Source: Lichenostomus cassidix (lineage: Eukaryota > Chordata > Aves > Passeriformes > Meliphagidae). Taken from it: a stretch of 64,000 nucleotides of DNA. The notes beneath the pieces are model-generated. The model made no database searches. It was not told the origin of the DNA and worked only from the letters and a program-made list of their open reading frames with translations. Every line of letters begins with the position of its first letter. The first letter of the stretch is position 1. Made by a program: the position numbers and the translations under genes. The DNA lies in assembly GCA_008360975.2 (NCBI GenBank), contig CM039198.1, positions 10,622,547-10,686,546 of the forward strand, given 5' to 3'. Of this stretch, positions 48,258-60,791 are shown piece after piece.

Positions 48258-51200
48258 GTATTGTGGATTTGCAAGCTGAATTTGGTTCTTAATGACCAGA
48301 ACACTGCTTAATCTATTCCTCTGCAAGGCCACACCAAGATGGTTATTACATACTTTAGTAAGAATCTGTGAGAAGAGAATTCTCTGTAAAGGATTTCCAG
48401 CTTGAAAATTTCCATCTCTGTGGGAGCTGAGTTTTTCTTGCACAGTGTCACCAGGCCAGGAACTGCAGGCTATGTTTTGAGCATGTTTGAGCAAGAGCAG
48501 AGCCTTTTTATGATTGTGTGCACCTTTGTGTAATTAAAGTGCTGTCTTAAGTGGTATCTTGATGTTTTATCACAAGAAGGCGCCTTTGGGCTTGCCTTGT
48601 ATCATTCCTGTTCCCTCAAGCTTCTTGTAGTGGAATTACTGGTATGAAAAGTGGCTGATTTGGTGTCTGCTGCATTTCAGTGAAGTGTTTTGTAGCTCCT
48701 AGTCCTGTCTGTACCAGTGGTTTGCATCTTTAGGGAGTACAGGGCTTTTTGGTTGCAGAAAGTGACAAGAGAAGCTGCTCTCTGGAGTAATGCTGTGCTT
48801 CTGGAGGGATTGGGGGGTGGGTTGACGTGTTTTTGGAGTGGGGAGCACTGGAGGAGATTCAAGTTTGTTTTCTTTGGAAAGCTTTCTTTGCATTCAGTGT
48901 AACTCATGTGCAATTGAGCTGAAGTTAAACCTTTCTCAAGCCCAAGGAGCCCAAGGTGCACGTGGCTTATTTTTCTGGTTTGGGGTTTTTTGGGAGGAAG
49001 GTGTTGGGAATGTGGAGTGGCCTGGAGAACCCTAAGCTGTTCTTGCATGTCAGAAATTCCATCTGAGACACCAGTGGATGTGTTGCTGCCTAGAGCCTTG
49101 GTGGTTTTCTCTGCTGCTTGCTCAGGGCTGAGCTATTACGTGTGGTAAAGATGCAAATTTAATAAGCAAAGTATGTGGAGTGGCTACTTCTAGTATTTAA
49201 TAACTTGCAGTGGTATGAGGTAGGCATGTCCTGTCTTCCTGACTCTGCATGGTTTTTAAGAGCTTTAATTTTCTAGGAATTGCAGAGATGCAGAAACTGT
49301 CATTCTCTCATCAGTTTTTGACCAAACTCTGGTTAAATGTTTGCTTAATTCATTGTTTCTACCATAAAGTCTGCTAGCAGTGAAAGCTAATGGAGCACAA
49401 AGTGCTTCTCCTGTAAATAGCTTTGATTCCACACAGGCATTTAAGGTAGCTGTTGGGTTTGATGTAAGAGGAATAATTTCCTTCAATAGCTCAGCTTAAT
49501 GTAACTTCTCTGTTTCCCCATTTTTCCTTTTCTCCTTAGAGGTCTATGGATGACACTTAAGTGCTTTAAAACTCCCATTTTCCAGCTTTTTATTTTAGAA
49601 GAGCTGCAGATTTTGTTTGAACTTGGGAGCTGCTGGCTTTTCCACTGATGAAATCCTCTCCTTGCAGCTTCCAGGAGGCCCGTGAAGAGCTGGCTGAATT
49701 CCAGGAGGGAAGCAGGGAATTAGAAGCTGAGTTGGAGGCACAGCTAGTGCAAGCTGAGCAGAGGAACAGAGATTTGCAAGCAGATAACCAAAGACTGAAA
49801 TATGAAGTGGAAACATTAAAGGTTGGTTTTCTCTGTGATAGTGTTGTTTTTTCTTTCAGATACATCTTGGATCTCCTTTTGGATTGTCTGGGCTGCTCTT
49901 GGGCATTGAACATCCAAATGAGAAAGGAGTTGTCTGGTTAAGATCCACACTGAAGCATGGCATGTACCCCAAATAAGGCCAGGGACATTTCTGGTAGAAT
50001 TTTTCTTGTTCACGTCATCAGACTTAGTCTGGAGTTTGTGCTGGTTTGAATTCCCGAGGCTGTGCCAAGGAGGAGCTTTATTTGTTCCACAGGGAACATC
50101 AGCATAGCAACAGGGGACAACACAAGGGGTTTTGTCAGGCCACTGCCTTGTCACCTTTCTTTGCAAACCAGTCTTTTTGCCTCCTTGGTTTTATGAGACC
50201 CTAAAGAAATCAGAAAATGGGTGTTTTGTGCACATCTTTCAGGGAGTCTCCACATCCATTCTTACCAGCTGTGTCTGTGGAGCCAGGATTTGCATAAGGA
50301 TCTGCATGTGCAGAAAGTAGCTCTGAATTGATGCCTCTGTGTTAACAAGTTCTTGCCTCTCTTGAAATCTTGAAAAAGCATAATTTTGGGCAGTCCTGGC
50401 TTATTTAGTGAAGGCAAAGGTTAGAAATTCACTCAGTGGAAGGAGGGTAATGGGATTACTTTGTGTCTCCAGACCCAGCTGTACTTGTAGGGTCAGGATG
50501 TGTTTTATGAGGTCAGCAGTTTCACCATAGGCCTTTGTCAGTGAGTGGAGAGTGTTTGGCAATGAATTCTTCAGGCTTCTGAGGATGGGTTTGTGGGCCT
50601 GGAGGTTTTGTGACAGATTTCAGTGGCTCCCAGTTTTGCTAACACAGACACATCAGCCAATTCCTGCTGTCAGGGTAGCTGCTGTCAAGGGAGAAGCGCT
50701 GAAGGGGAGGCTGTGCAATTGGATTTCTCTCTGGCTTCCTGGAGCAGCTGTCAGTGCAGGCTGTGGGGAGCAGATGCAGGGCTGCATCCCTGAGAGGTAG
50801 CTGTGCCATGGTGAGATGTCTGGGGTTTTGTACTCTGGCCAGCTCTGATGTTCACAGCGTGTTCCTTCTCCCTCTCCAGTGTCTGCTCTGAATTACTAGC
50901 AGTCCCGAATCGTTGTTCTCCAAAGAGTGATGCTTTTTGTCCCCTATTCCTGCTGATGGCTTGGGCAGTGCCAGCAGCTGATATTGATCTGCCTGTTCTT
51001 TATTTCAGGAGAAACTGGAGCACCAGTACGCGCAGAGTTACAAGCAGGTGTCGTTGTTGGAGGATGACCTGAGCCAGACAAGGGCCATCAAAGATCAGCT
51101 GCACAAATATGTGAGGGAGCTGGAGCAGGCCAACGATGACCTGGAACGTGCAAAGAGGTGAAGGCTGCAAACCTCCTCTTTCCTTCAAGTTTGCACTACA

Positions 51201-54200
51201 AAGATCTTTTCTTTGCCACTCAGCTCGAGCATTTTATTGTTCCTTAAAGGGAAAATAACACCCATTCAGAAAAACCCCAAACACCTGCAAGACATTGGAT
51301 TGTTTGAACAGTGCAGTTGCCCCTCACCTCCATCAGCTGGTCCCTGTTACAGCAGGAAGGGCAGTGCGACAATGTGGCTCGTGCTCCTGTGAAGAACAAG
51401 CCCAGAGCCAGCCAGGCCTCTGCCCTGCCCTTGGTATCCTCAACTAGATGACTTTTGTGGTCCTGCTGGTTCAGAGCCCCTTTGAAGTCAGAAGCTCCTG
51501 CTTTCCATAGTCTCTGTTAAATCAGACAGGCCCACGGAGTCTCCTGGTCCCTTGCAGAGCAGCTGTAGGGAACAATCCTGGCCTTTCTAAGTGCCTGAAA
51601 TGAGCAGGCTGCTGCTGGAAACGCCCAGTTTGGGAGGAGGTCCTGCTTCCCTTTTGCTGAGTGGGAATTCTGCCATTGATTCAGGGAGACCAGGAATGAG
51701 CCTCTGGCTATCTGGAAAAAAGATCTGAGAGCTGAGGCCCAGTTTCCACAGGACTCTTAACCTCATGACTAACTTTTCACACCGACTTTGGGAGGAATTG
51801 GGTGTTAGGTAATATCCCAGTGCTCTGCTTCCCACCTTGGCTGGGCTGTGCCTGTGCAGAGCTCTGAGAGCACAGCCCCACCTGAGCTGGGGCACTGATT
51901 TATGCACAGCTGTGGAGCATGGCTTGGGAAAAGTGGAGCTGCCTGCTCTGGACTGGCTCTTTCCCACATTTTTGGTGCATCCCTGAGAGCCAGATGCTAT
52001 CATCCTCTTTTCATCTTTTTCTCCTGTTTCTTTGGAGTTGATTACTCCTTTCTAAGAAGCATTTCCATGGCTTTCAAATGCTTACCTTGAATGTAGGCCC
52101 TGCTAACATTTTTCGTCTGTTATGGTTTTGAATAAGCTTTTATGCTGGCTGAGCTGAAGAACCTAATATTGTGGATTTTGTTTCTAGGGCAACAATAGTT
52201 TCATTGGAAGACTTTGAACAAAGGCTGAACCAAGCTATTGAGAGAAATGCGTTTTTAGAAAGTGAACTGGATGACAAGGAGTCATTGCTGGTCTCTGTAC
52301 AGAGATTAAAGGATGAAGCAAGAGGTATGGCTGGTCTGGTTGGTTCTGTGTCCTGGTGCAGGGTTGGTTTGCTAAAAGAGATGTGCAGCAAGCAGAGCTC
52401 ATGTTTCTAGAAAGCCTCACATGATGAGACTTGAACTGGATGCTTCAGGTATTGCCAGCAGCATGTTTGTATGTCCAGTGTAGCAAAAAAAAACCTTTCT
52501 CATGTGGGGCAGAAATTATTAATAGATGAATTCAGGATTTCTAACACAAAAATACTCTGTTCCACTGATACAATAGAATTGAGGAAGTTGCTTCAAAAGT
52601 TCCTCTTGGTGTGGATTTATAGGAAGGGAGAGCACAGGAAATGGCAGAGAAATACAGGATAAATGATGAAGTGACTCCTAAAAATTCTCTCCTTAGGGTT
52701 CCTTCTAACCCTGTTGCCAGGTTTATTTAAGATACTCCAGTAAAGGCTGTTAGCTTAAAAATTGGTGGTTTTCAGCTTTGTTCCCTAAATGAAGCTTCCT
52801 AAAATATTCCCTCATTTAAGGCCTGTGAGAAAGTCTGACAGCAGGCAGGGATTTATTGTTGTTGTTCTCCTTTGTGGACCTTTTTGAAGCAAATTTGTGC
52901 CCCAGAAATTGGAAGCTTTTTTGGAAGCTTTATTGGAAGCACAGGGATTTTATACTAAATATGAAGAGGGAAATTTTCTGAGGAAATTTATGTATTGTAA
53001 TATATGTATTGAAATATTGAAAATATTGTAATTTGAGATTAGGGCAGTAATACTGGAAAAAACAGCCGAACCCAGGGGACTGTTTTCTAGAGCACTGAAA
53101 CAATTAGCAAAACAGACATCTTGTTTCTTAGATGAGTCATTTGGAAATTTTTAGCATTTGTGAGTTATTCCCCCTGGCAGTAAGCAGGAGCAGTAGCCTC
53201 TAAAAGGACTGGTACTGTGTCAAACTCAAACATGACATTTCTGATTGAGCAGCCTCAGATCCTTTTCTGGGAGTTTAGACAGCTTTTCATTTCACTTCTG
53301 CTGTTTTACCTAAAATCAGTTCTAAATATTTGTGATAACTTAAAAGCTGCAATGAAAAAACAATTAATTTTGCTTTTGTACCAGACTGAGGCAAGGAATA
53401 GGATGTGAAAATTAAGTTGCTCTGCACAAAAAGGAACAGCTCACTTGTAATGTATATTATATAAAGGATACTTTGTTTGCATCCTTCTGAGAATTTTGGA
53501 GATCCATTGCTGGGCTGTGCTGGATTCTCTTTGTAGCAAAAAGGTGTGGTGGGAAGGGGACAGAGCAGGGACAAGCTGCAGTCTGGGCAGGAGGAGAGAA
53601 TAAAACCTGGCTTTCCAATGCCTGGTCTTTTCCCTGTCCTTTGGACTGCTCTCCAACCTGCTCTCTTACTTGCCAAGGCATCACAAAACCTGATGCAACC
53701 TTTGCACTGCCTTTGGCTTGTGTGGAGTTCTGTTGGTTATTAACTGGAAGAACAATGTAAGGAATGGGAAACCCAGGAACAGGTCATTCCTGTATTTTTG
53801 CAGGCTGTGTATGAGCAGGAGCTGGGCTCAGCAGCAGCAGCTCTTTGTGTCCAGCTGCAGTTTTTGTAATGTGTTTTCCACAGGGCTCACAGTGCAAATG
53901 GGGAAGAATCCTGAGGCAAACCAGCTGCCCTGATCCCTGGGGAAGGCAGGGCTGTTTGCTCCCTCCCTGTCCCAGCTGGAATGGGGAGGGATGGATGGGG
54001 CTGGGGCTGCTCTGAGGGGTGTCATTGCTGGGGGAAGCAGGCACTAATCCAGGATTGTTGGGAAGCATCTCCTCCTCCCCCTCCCAAACAAACAGAGTGT
54101 TTGTGAGACTAATCAATCACTAATATGGGGTTTTGTGGGTTTTTTCCTTCTCTCACCCCTCAGACCTACGGCAAGAGCTGGCTGTGAGGGAAAGGCAGCA

Positions 54201-57200
54201 GGAGGTGACTCGGAAATCAGCCCCCAGCTCCCCCACTCTGGACTGTGAGAAGATGGATTCAGCTGTCCAGGCCTCTCTCTCCTTGCCAGCTACACCCGTT
54301 GGAAAGGGATCAGAAAATAGTTTTCCTTCCCCAAAAGGTATCATCCATAGGAGTGGGGTCTGGTTGTGCTCCTTAGGGAACACGAGGTGGATGTGGGGAT
54401 GTGCAGATCCCACACACTTCCATGAGGTGTGTTTGAATCCCAGGGCAGCATCAGGTTTTGCATCATTTAGGGAGTAAAAAGCATGGAAAAGAAGGACAGT
54501 GGAGCTTAGACACTGCCTTTGGGGGCAGGCAGGGGTTTGCACTCTGCAGTGGCTGCTGGCAGTAGAGCACTGAAGATATGTGGGAATGCAGGGAAGTGCC
54601 GGGACTGATATTTCTGCTCAAATAGGCAGCAGCAGTGGTGGGTAAACATGGTCAGGAATTTGGAGTCTCTGTTACCACACTGATTTTTCAGGGGTCCTGT
54701 TCCCTCTGTGAGGCAGTGGGGTGTTAGTCCAGTCCCTTTTCCCATCTGGAAGGCTCTGGACAGTCACAGGGATTAATACATTATTTTTCAAATGAAAAAG
54801 AGTCGATTCCAGAGGGAGCTCTGGCTGGATTAGATGGATTGCAGTCAGTAGCCTTGCAGATGGAGAGTGCATGAACTCTGCCTGTGGGGCTAATGGGAAC
54901 GAGGGCAGTGGGCAGGAATTAAGCTTTATCATTTTTCCCTGGCTAGTGATCCTGCAGCTATTGTGAGTAATTGTATGAAATGTCTGCAGCAAGATTGTAG
55001 ATTTTTTTTTTTTAATGTAGAAGCTGATTTATTTAAATTTTTTAAAATACTGAATTGTGGAGGAGTGAAGTAACAAGCTGTGTCTGTGTTTGCAGCTATA
55101 CCAAATGGGTTTGGTACCAGCCCACTGACTCCTTCAGCTCGAATATCTGCACTCAACATTGTGGGAGATCTGCTACGGAAAGTGGGGGTGAGTGCTCTGG
55201 ACTTGGCTCTCCCTGGGGCTTTTGTCCTTGTGCTCCATCACAGCACAGCCTAGGTCCGTGCTTGGTACATTCTGGAGCTGCCAAATGATCCACATTCACT
55301 GCTTAGTATTTGAGAGTGCTTTTTTTTTTTTAATTATTTTGATTTTTAAAGCATGATCCTATGGTTCTGATCCAATTTAGGGTGACAAAATTCATATTTG
55401 GAGTTAAAATTTTTCAAGTACTGGGTTAGGCACTGTCAGCTACTTGTTTTTACCTTAACTGGGCCTGCAGCTTCCTCTGTCTGGGCTGCAGAGCTGAAGC
55501 TCAGCCTCTGGGTGAGGGAGGAGCTGGGATCACACTGCCAGGGTCTCCTCGTGGGAGAGCTCCTCTCCCAGGGAAATCTGCCACAGGTGTTGAAAAAAAA
55601 CCAAACGTGGAAACCTTTGGAAAGAAAGTGAGAAAATAAATCAGGAGAAAGCCAAATGTTCCCATCAGTAGTTGGTGGGGAAGTGAAATGCATGAGCCTT
55701 TAAAGGGATTACTCTGTAAGCAGGGAAGGAGTGGTTTAAACATCTGTTGCAGTGTTGTTCAGGATCCAGGCTTTCCACTTGGAAGAAGAAATGACTTTTG
55801 AGCTCCCAGGAGCTTCCTGATGAGCCTTGGTGGTTTGTGTTTGAGTGAAGCCCAGGCAGCCTTGGTGTCTGTGTCTGCCCTGGCTCTGTGTAACCACGCT
55901 GAGCCTGGCAGGAGCTGCAGTACAGACAGTTGTTTTAGCAAAGTTGGCCATGAAAAATTGCCTCGCTGCTCCCATTTGGAGGCAGTGAGCTCAGCCTTGG
56001 TTTGAAAGGGCAGCAGGACAGCTCGGGGTTAGGAGTGACATGTATAAAAGGGGATCATTGTGAGTAAGAGTCTGCAGGGGATTTAGGGAGCTTAGTGACA
56101 ATCCCATGTGATTACTCTGCAAGGACAGGAAATGCCAAATAAGCAAGCTTCTCTCCCAGCCTGCCCTGAACCACAGCTTGGCCACTGGGACAGGATTCCA
56201 GCTCGTGCATTGGTCTAGGAACAATTATAGGATGGTCAGGGGTTCTTTGGGGTTTGGCTATGCCTCATCCCGAGCCTTAGACTCCCTGTTTCTGCAGGAA
56301 GTTTCCCCTCAGCTTTCCTGCTTGCAGCTGAGCCAGGGAGTCCCTTGGCTCAGATCACACTGGCTGTGGTCAGGGGACAATCTGTGACACCCAGAGTTAT
56401 CTATAGCTGCCTCTGTAGTCCATAATCCCTAAACAAACTGCCATGGATTCCTTGGAGTCTGTACAGTCTTCACTTACCTGTGGCAGCATGGCAGTGCCCT
56501 GTTAATGGAATATTCTCTGTGGAGAAGGACCAAACCCCATGTTTGGGGAGATGAATTTCAGTTTCCAGTGCAAGGCATTTGTAATGCTCTGAATGCCCTC
56601 CTGCACAAGGAGGTGTAGTAAGGACCTTCTGCTGCACCACGTGGATAAGCAGGATAAGGTGGATATTCAGCCTCTGATGGTGGCAGAAAGGGCAGGTTCT
56701 GCAGTAAAGGAGAGTCAGGATATTACTTCTCCTTCCAGGAGTCAGTGGATGAGGCAGACACTGTCACTTCATATAGAAGAAAAAGACCTCAGCAGGCCTG
56801 TTTGGAAGTGTGGCAGTGGAGCTTTAGAAACTGACTTTATTTTGCAAGCCAAGATTAAGAAAAAAATTCCAGAAGGCATTGTCCTGCTGGAAAAAAAACA
56901 ACTTTTCAAATGCACAGTCCCTCTCAAAGCTGGAGGATTCTGCTTTAGGCTCTCAGTCTTCTGATTAGCTCATGGCAGCTGCTGAAGCAAGAAGTTTGGG
57001 TAACTTCTGCTAGGATTTGGCTTCCTTATCTTGGGTAATTATTTCAGAGTTCATCTGTTCTAGAATCTGAGCCCTCGTGAAGCTGAGTAATGCCTGGCAG
57101 TCTGCATCAGCATCTGTGTGTTTCCTTTGTGGTTGGGTGACAGAGGAAATGACAGCTTTGTTCCCCTTTTTTTGCCAAAGGTGATCACACTGCAGTCCTG

Positions 57201-60191
57201 ACCATTGCAAACTTGGGGTCATGAGCAGCAAAATATTTCCTCTTAATGCTATTACTTTTATAATATTATATTTTTTTTCTCCCCTTTCACAGGCCTTAGA
57301 ATCCAAATTAGCTGCTTGCAGGAATTTTGCAAAGGACCAGGCATCACGGAAATCCTACATTTCAGGGAACGTCAACAGCGCGGTGATGAGCAGCAACGGC
57401 ACAAAGTACCCACACCCAGGGCACACGTCCTTCTTCGACAAGGGGTGAGTCTGGGACAGCTCTGCCCTCAGGGCAGGGCATTTCAGGAGCTCCTTGGAGC
57501 CATTTTCATGTCTTGTCCTTAGCCCACCACAGCTTTCACCCTGTAGGAGAAATAACTCACAGAGGGAAGTCTGCAGGGGGCTGGGAAGGTGATGGGGCTG
57601 ATTGTTGTGAAGCAAAGAGAAGAGCAAGTGGCTGTGCCTCAGCTGGAGTTGGCAGTGCCTGTCCTGCCTGGTCTCTTGGAGGCTGTAACACCAAGCCCAG
57701 GCAGTGAGGAATGAGCCCTCTGAGAGCATCTCAGGGCAGCAGAGGTTGCCATAGCTGCAGGTGTGCTCTGGGGAAGTGCATAACCACCCATGTGGAGATT
57801 CCCTTGGAGCAGCTGAGGGCAGGCAGGGATGTTCTCCGGGTGTTCACACCCCCGCGGTGAGGGGAGAGATGAACCACTGATGATGGAATTCTGGCTGCTG
57901 AGGGCTGACTCCTCCCTGCTGTGAGTCAGAAGCTGCTTTCACAGGAACAGCTACCCCACGTGTCTGCCGTGCTCAGAGCTCCCTCTGGGATCCTGGGAGA
58001 TGCTTCTGCAGGAGGACTTTTCCCAGTTTCTCACAGCACAAGGCACTGTAGGTGTACAAAGGTGGAAAGCACAAAGTTCTCCAGTGGTGTTGGGCAGAAC
58101 ACCTTCAGTGCTCCCTGCACGTCTTCATGATAAACCTCAGTGTGATCTAATGCTGATACTCAGCACTTTCTCAATGCTACCTTTATTTTAGAGAATGAAA
58201 TGGGCTGTTTCCAACCTGAGAGTGCCAGAGCAGGCAGCTGAGCTTCCCACATTCATCCTCAGCAGAGCTGTGTGGGGAGCAGGACGAGCTGCACCTTGAC
58301 ACTCAGAGCTCCTAGAGCCCCTCGTGTTTGCTGCTTTTGGGAAGGAAGAGTTCAGAGCCTTAAAGTCATGTGCAAATCAGACTTTTGGGCTGTGTGTGCT
58401 GCAGGGCTGAGGGGGCTGTGCATCCCCCAGCAGTGCTCTGGCTGTTCCAGGGAACAGGGAGGTGCTGGGGAGGGATTATGGCAGCTCTTAGGAGGCAGCA
58501 TGGCTATATTGAGGTGTGGTGTGACAAATAAGCTGATTGCTCTGTGGGGTGGGGGTCACTTTTAATTATGCAGATTGTCATCACTCTCCTTATCTGGGCT
58601 GGCTGCCTGGAGTGGGGAGCAGGCTGGGGCTGAGGAAGGCTTAGAAACCCTGCAAGGAAATGCTGCAGCAGAGCTGGGGGTGTTAGTGGACAGCAAAAGG
58701 ACTGGAAGTGATTCATGTGCTTATCTGCAAGTTGCCAGAGATGCTGCACAGCCCCACTGTGCTGTCCTTGTCCCCTACAGCCCCATGTGCTGTTCCCAGG
58801 CCTGTCCCTTCAGCCACTCCTGCTCCCTCTGCTCTGTGCCCAGGAGGTGGTGGCAGTGCCTGTGCTGTGTGCAGACTCCAGGGCTGCTGTGGAAAGCCTG
58901 GCTTGGCCCTGGGAGCTGGACTGGGAGCTGTCCCTAGCCCAGGCCAGCCTGTGGTGGGGCAGTAGCCAAACCCAGGCCACACTGGCCCAGAGTGGGTGTC
59001 CTGAGTGGGAATGAGGGGCTGAGCCAGGCCTGCCCTTCTTGTCCCTTCCCTTCTCCCACTCCAGGCCCTGCAGTCTCCTCCCTGCCCTGAGTGTTGCTGG
59101 AGCCTGACAAATGTGTGAGTGTAGCTCTGTGAGTGTAGCTCTGCCCCAGGAGTGATTGTAGCTCTGCCCCAAGTGTGAGAGTAGCTCTGATCCAATCTGC
59201 AGCTGCTGCCTGAGGAACAGATGGTGGTGGAGTGGTGGGGTTGGTTCAGAGACGTCTCAGACACACCAATACAGCTCTGTTTACATTCCTCCTTCTGCCA
59301 TTTAGTTAGTTAAAAGATTTGAGGAGTCTCCAACTCTTGTCAAGTTCCTGCACTTTGCTCTCAGAGGGAACAGGACAGCACTGCTTTAGGGGAGGCCTGT
59401 AGCACAGCAGGGCAGCACCAAAGCTAGGCTGGAGAACTGGGGGAGTCAGGGCTTTCCTACTTGTTAAAAACTCAGCAGTGTCTGATGTAAGGAACTTCAG
59501 GAGCATGCAGGTCCTGTCCAGATGCCAGGGAATGGCAGAACAGCACCTGAGGATGGTCCTGGATAGATACTTGGGGTTTTTTTGCTGCTGTAATTGTTAA
59601 TTGGTTGTTAATGTCAGTCCAGTTGGGGAACAAAATAGCTCTGGCTGTGTTGGCTCTGCAGGACCCTGGCACTGGGACAGCCAACCTGAGGTGCTTGTTC
59701 CTCTCCCTGCAGTTCTGAATGCCAAAGTCCTCACAGTTGATGTTTATTCTTAGTTATTTTTGTGAATCTCTTGGGCTTTGTTTTAATGAAACAAACTGAA
59801 GGTTGGATGTGAGAAGTGCCTGTGCTCACATAGCAGTTGGAGGTGTCTCTGCACTGTTACCCACAGCCCTGATCAGAATACACCAAGCTGTGAAATTCAG
59901 GTTTTTTTCAGTCCCTGGTCCACCTTATTAAAAGGCTTCCCTGGAAAAGAGGGAGCTGTGGGTGACTCAGGTGCAAGTGAGTAATCCTGTGCCTGTCATG
60001 TGCTGAATTGCCCATGCAGAGCAGTCTCACTGTGCAGAGCTCACAGAGGAGAGGTTTAACACCTTTGCTTGGCCCCACTTGTTGCCTCCAGGGTTGTGCT
60101 CAGGAATGTCATTTTTGTGTACATAAACTTTCCCTTTCTCTCCACTAGGCGTGAGAAGGTCATATTCCCCACCTTGGTCATGGGTAAATGA
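48172..60191 (+). CDS. NDEL1: Nuclear distribution protein nudE-like 1, full coding span (short isoform)
   Basis: NDEL1 is a coiled-coil scaffold that binds LIS1 (PAFAH1B1) and cytoplasmic dynein. It acts in nuclear migration, centrosome function, mitosis and neuronal transport. Eight exons (48172-48257, 49668-49821, 51009-51157, 52188-52324, 54164-54337, 55096-55187, 57293-57444, 60149-60191) splice in frame to 328 residues. A long coiled coil covers about residues 20-190. The C-terminal half keeps the known regulatory residues at human numbering: S198-P, T219-P and S231-P (proline-directed kinase sites), S251 in ARISALNIV (Aurora A site) and C273 (palmitoylation). Every junction is GT-AG and phases match. 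The last exon gives the [13 protein letters not shown] end of the short isoform. The longer proline-rich C-terminus reported for the family was not found within the window. Codons and residues 1-314 show no lesion. Confidence 0.97.
48258..49667 (+). other. NDEL1: NDEL1 intron 2
   Basis: Unique AT-richer sequence. No repeat tail or further exon was recognised. Confidence 0.7.
49668..49821 (+). CDS. NDEL1: NDEL1 exon 3
   Basis: 154 bp encoding residues 29-80 ([12 protein letters not shown]... to ...KYEVETLK), the first part of the long coiled coil. The acceptor is CTCTCCTTGCAG, the donor AAAG|GTTGG, and it ends in phase 0. Confidence 0.96.
49822..51008 (+). other. NDEL1: NDEL1 intron 3
   Basis: No exon or mobile element was recognised. 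Confidence 0.7.
51009..51157 (+). CDS. NDEL1: NDEL1 exon 4
   Basis: 149 bp encoding residues 81-129 plus two bases of R130 ([13 protein letters not shown]... to ...NDDLERAK). It is part of the coiled coil implicated in LIS1 binding. The acceptor is TTTATTTCAG and the donor GAG|GTGAAG. Confidence 0.96.
51158..52187 (+). other. NDEL1: NDEL1 intron 4
   Basis: No exon or mobile element was recognised. Confidence 0.7.
52188..52324 (+). CDS. NDEL1: NDEL1 exon 5
   Basis: 137 bp encoding R130 to R175 plus one base ([20 protein letters not shown] then [14 protein letters not shown]). The acceptor is GTTTCTAG and the donor GAG|GTATGG. It is the most conserved block in the window. Confidence 0.97.
52325..54163 (+). 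other. NDEL1: NDEL1 intron 5
   Basis: AT-rich around 52900-53450. No exon or mobile element was recognised. Confidence 0.7.
54164..54337 (+). CDS. NDEL1: NDEL1 exon 6
   Basis: 174 bp encoding residues 176-233 plus one base ([15 protein letters not shown]... to ...FPSPK). It carries the proline-directed sites S198, T219 and S231. The acceptor is CTCACCCCTCAG and the donor AAAAG|GTATCA. Confidence 0.96.
54338..55095 (+). other. NDEL1: NDEL1 intron 6
   Basis: Short intron with a poly-T tract near 54998-55012, about 85 bp before the acceptor. Confidence 0.7.
55096..55187 (+). CDS. NDEL1: NDEL1 exon 7
   Basis: 92 bp encoding A234 to G264 ([17 protein letters not shown] then [13 protein letters not shown]). 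It includes the Aurora A site S251. The acceptor is GTTTGCAG and the donor GGGG|GTGAGT, ending in phase 0. Confidence 0.96.
55188..57292 (+). other. NDEL1: NDEL1 intron 7
   Basis: Contains a poly-T near 55319 and an intronic open frame at 56593-56964 with no recognised family. No exon signal is supported. Confidence 0.65.
57293..57444 (+). CDS. NDEL1: NDEL1 exon 8
   Basis: 152 bp encoding residues 265-314 plus two bases of G315 ([16 protein letters not shown]... to ...GHTSFFDK). C273 is kept. The stretch [14 protein letters not shown] is the least conserved part. The donor is AAGGG|GTGAGT, in phase 2. Confidence 0.96.
57445..60148 (+). other. NDEL1: NDEL1 intron 8
   Basis: Holds a ~22-bp tandem array at 59113-59190. 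I looked for the longer-isoform C-terminal exon here and did not find it. Confidence 0.6.
59113..59190. repeat. Short tandem repeat, GTGTAGCTCTG-like unit
   Basis: Four imperfect copies of GTGAGTGTAGCTCTG(CCCCA) lie within intron 8. Confidence 0.75.
60149..60191 (+). CDS. NDEL1: NDEL1 alternative last coding exon (short isoform)
   Basis: The acceptor TTTCTCTCCACTAG ends at 60148. The first base completes G315, then the frame reads [13 protein letters not shown] and stops at TGA (60189-60191), giving 328 residues. The human short isoform, as I recall it, ends [13 protein letters not shown], so this is a recognised alternative C-terminus and not a read-through. An AATAAA lies 153 bp after the stop. 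Confidence 0.88.
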
Positions 60192-60343
60192 ATTCATTTG
60201 CACTGATTGGCTGCATGTGGTGTAACCTGGGGCTTGGGGCAGAGCTGGGGGCTCTGATAACTGCACGAGGTAGTTGTTAGTGTCACACACTAACAGCCCC
60301 TGATCAGGGCCTGAGGCTGCAATTGCTCTTCCTCCTTACTTGA

Positions 60344-60349
60344 AATAAA
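60344..60349 (+). terminator. NDEL1: Polyadenylation signal for the NDEL1 short isoform
   Basis: A canonical AATAAA lies 153 bp past the alternative stop, followed by the T/G-rich segment CTCTCTGCTGCTGTGACCTG. Position and flank fit a real 3' end. Confidence 0.6.
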
Positions 60350-60707
60350 CCTCTCTGCTGCTGTGACCTGTTGCAAACATAAGCCTGAGTGCTGCTTGCT
60401 TTCTTGATCTGTTTAATACTTCAAATAAGTGCATGTTTCTGATTGAACTGGTCACAGCAGGGATGCAGGGGAAGTGTGGCTGCTGTTGATGGAGTTCATT
60501 TTGGAGGTTTGCCCTTTGGTTGTGGTTTTCCTTCAGCATTTTGTGGCTCTTGATTTCTGATTGCAGTGATGTGGTTGTGGCTGATAGGAAAGCAGATAAA
60601 GTGTGCTGGGAGATGGCCAGGGGGAGAGCAGGGAGGGGACAGCAGTGCCCCTGCTCTGTGTCACTGTCACTGCCCAGCACAGCTGTGGCAGCTGGAAGCA
60701 TCTGGGG

Positions 60708-60791
60708 CAGTTCCAGAGTTGTGCAATCCCAAGGCTGTGCAGCTCAGGATCTGTGCAGCTCCCAGGGCTGTGCAATTCCAGAGTTGTGCCA
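60708..60791. repeat. ~20-bp tandem repeat, GGCTGTGCA unit
   Basis: Four to five copies of CCCANGGCTGTGCAGCTC / TTCCAGAGTTGTGCAAT variants. Confidence 0.75.

Noticed and set aside
56593..56964. 123-residue frame in NDEL1 intron 7
   Set aside because: No recognised domain. The acceptor and donor are weak, and it would disrupt the in-phase exon 7-8 junction.
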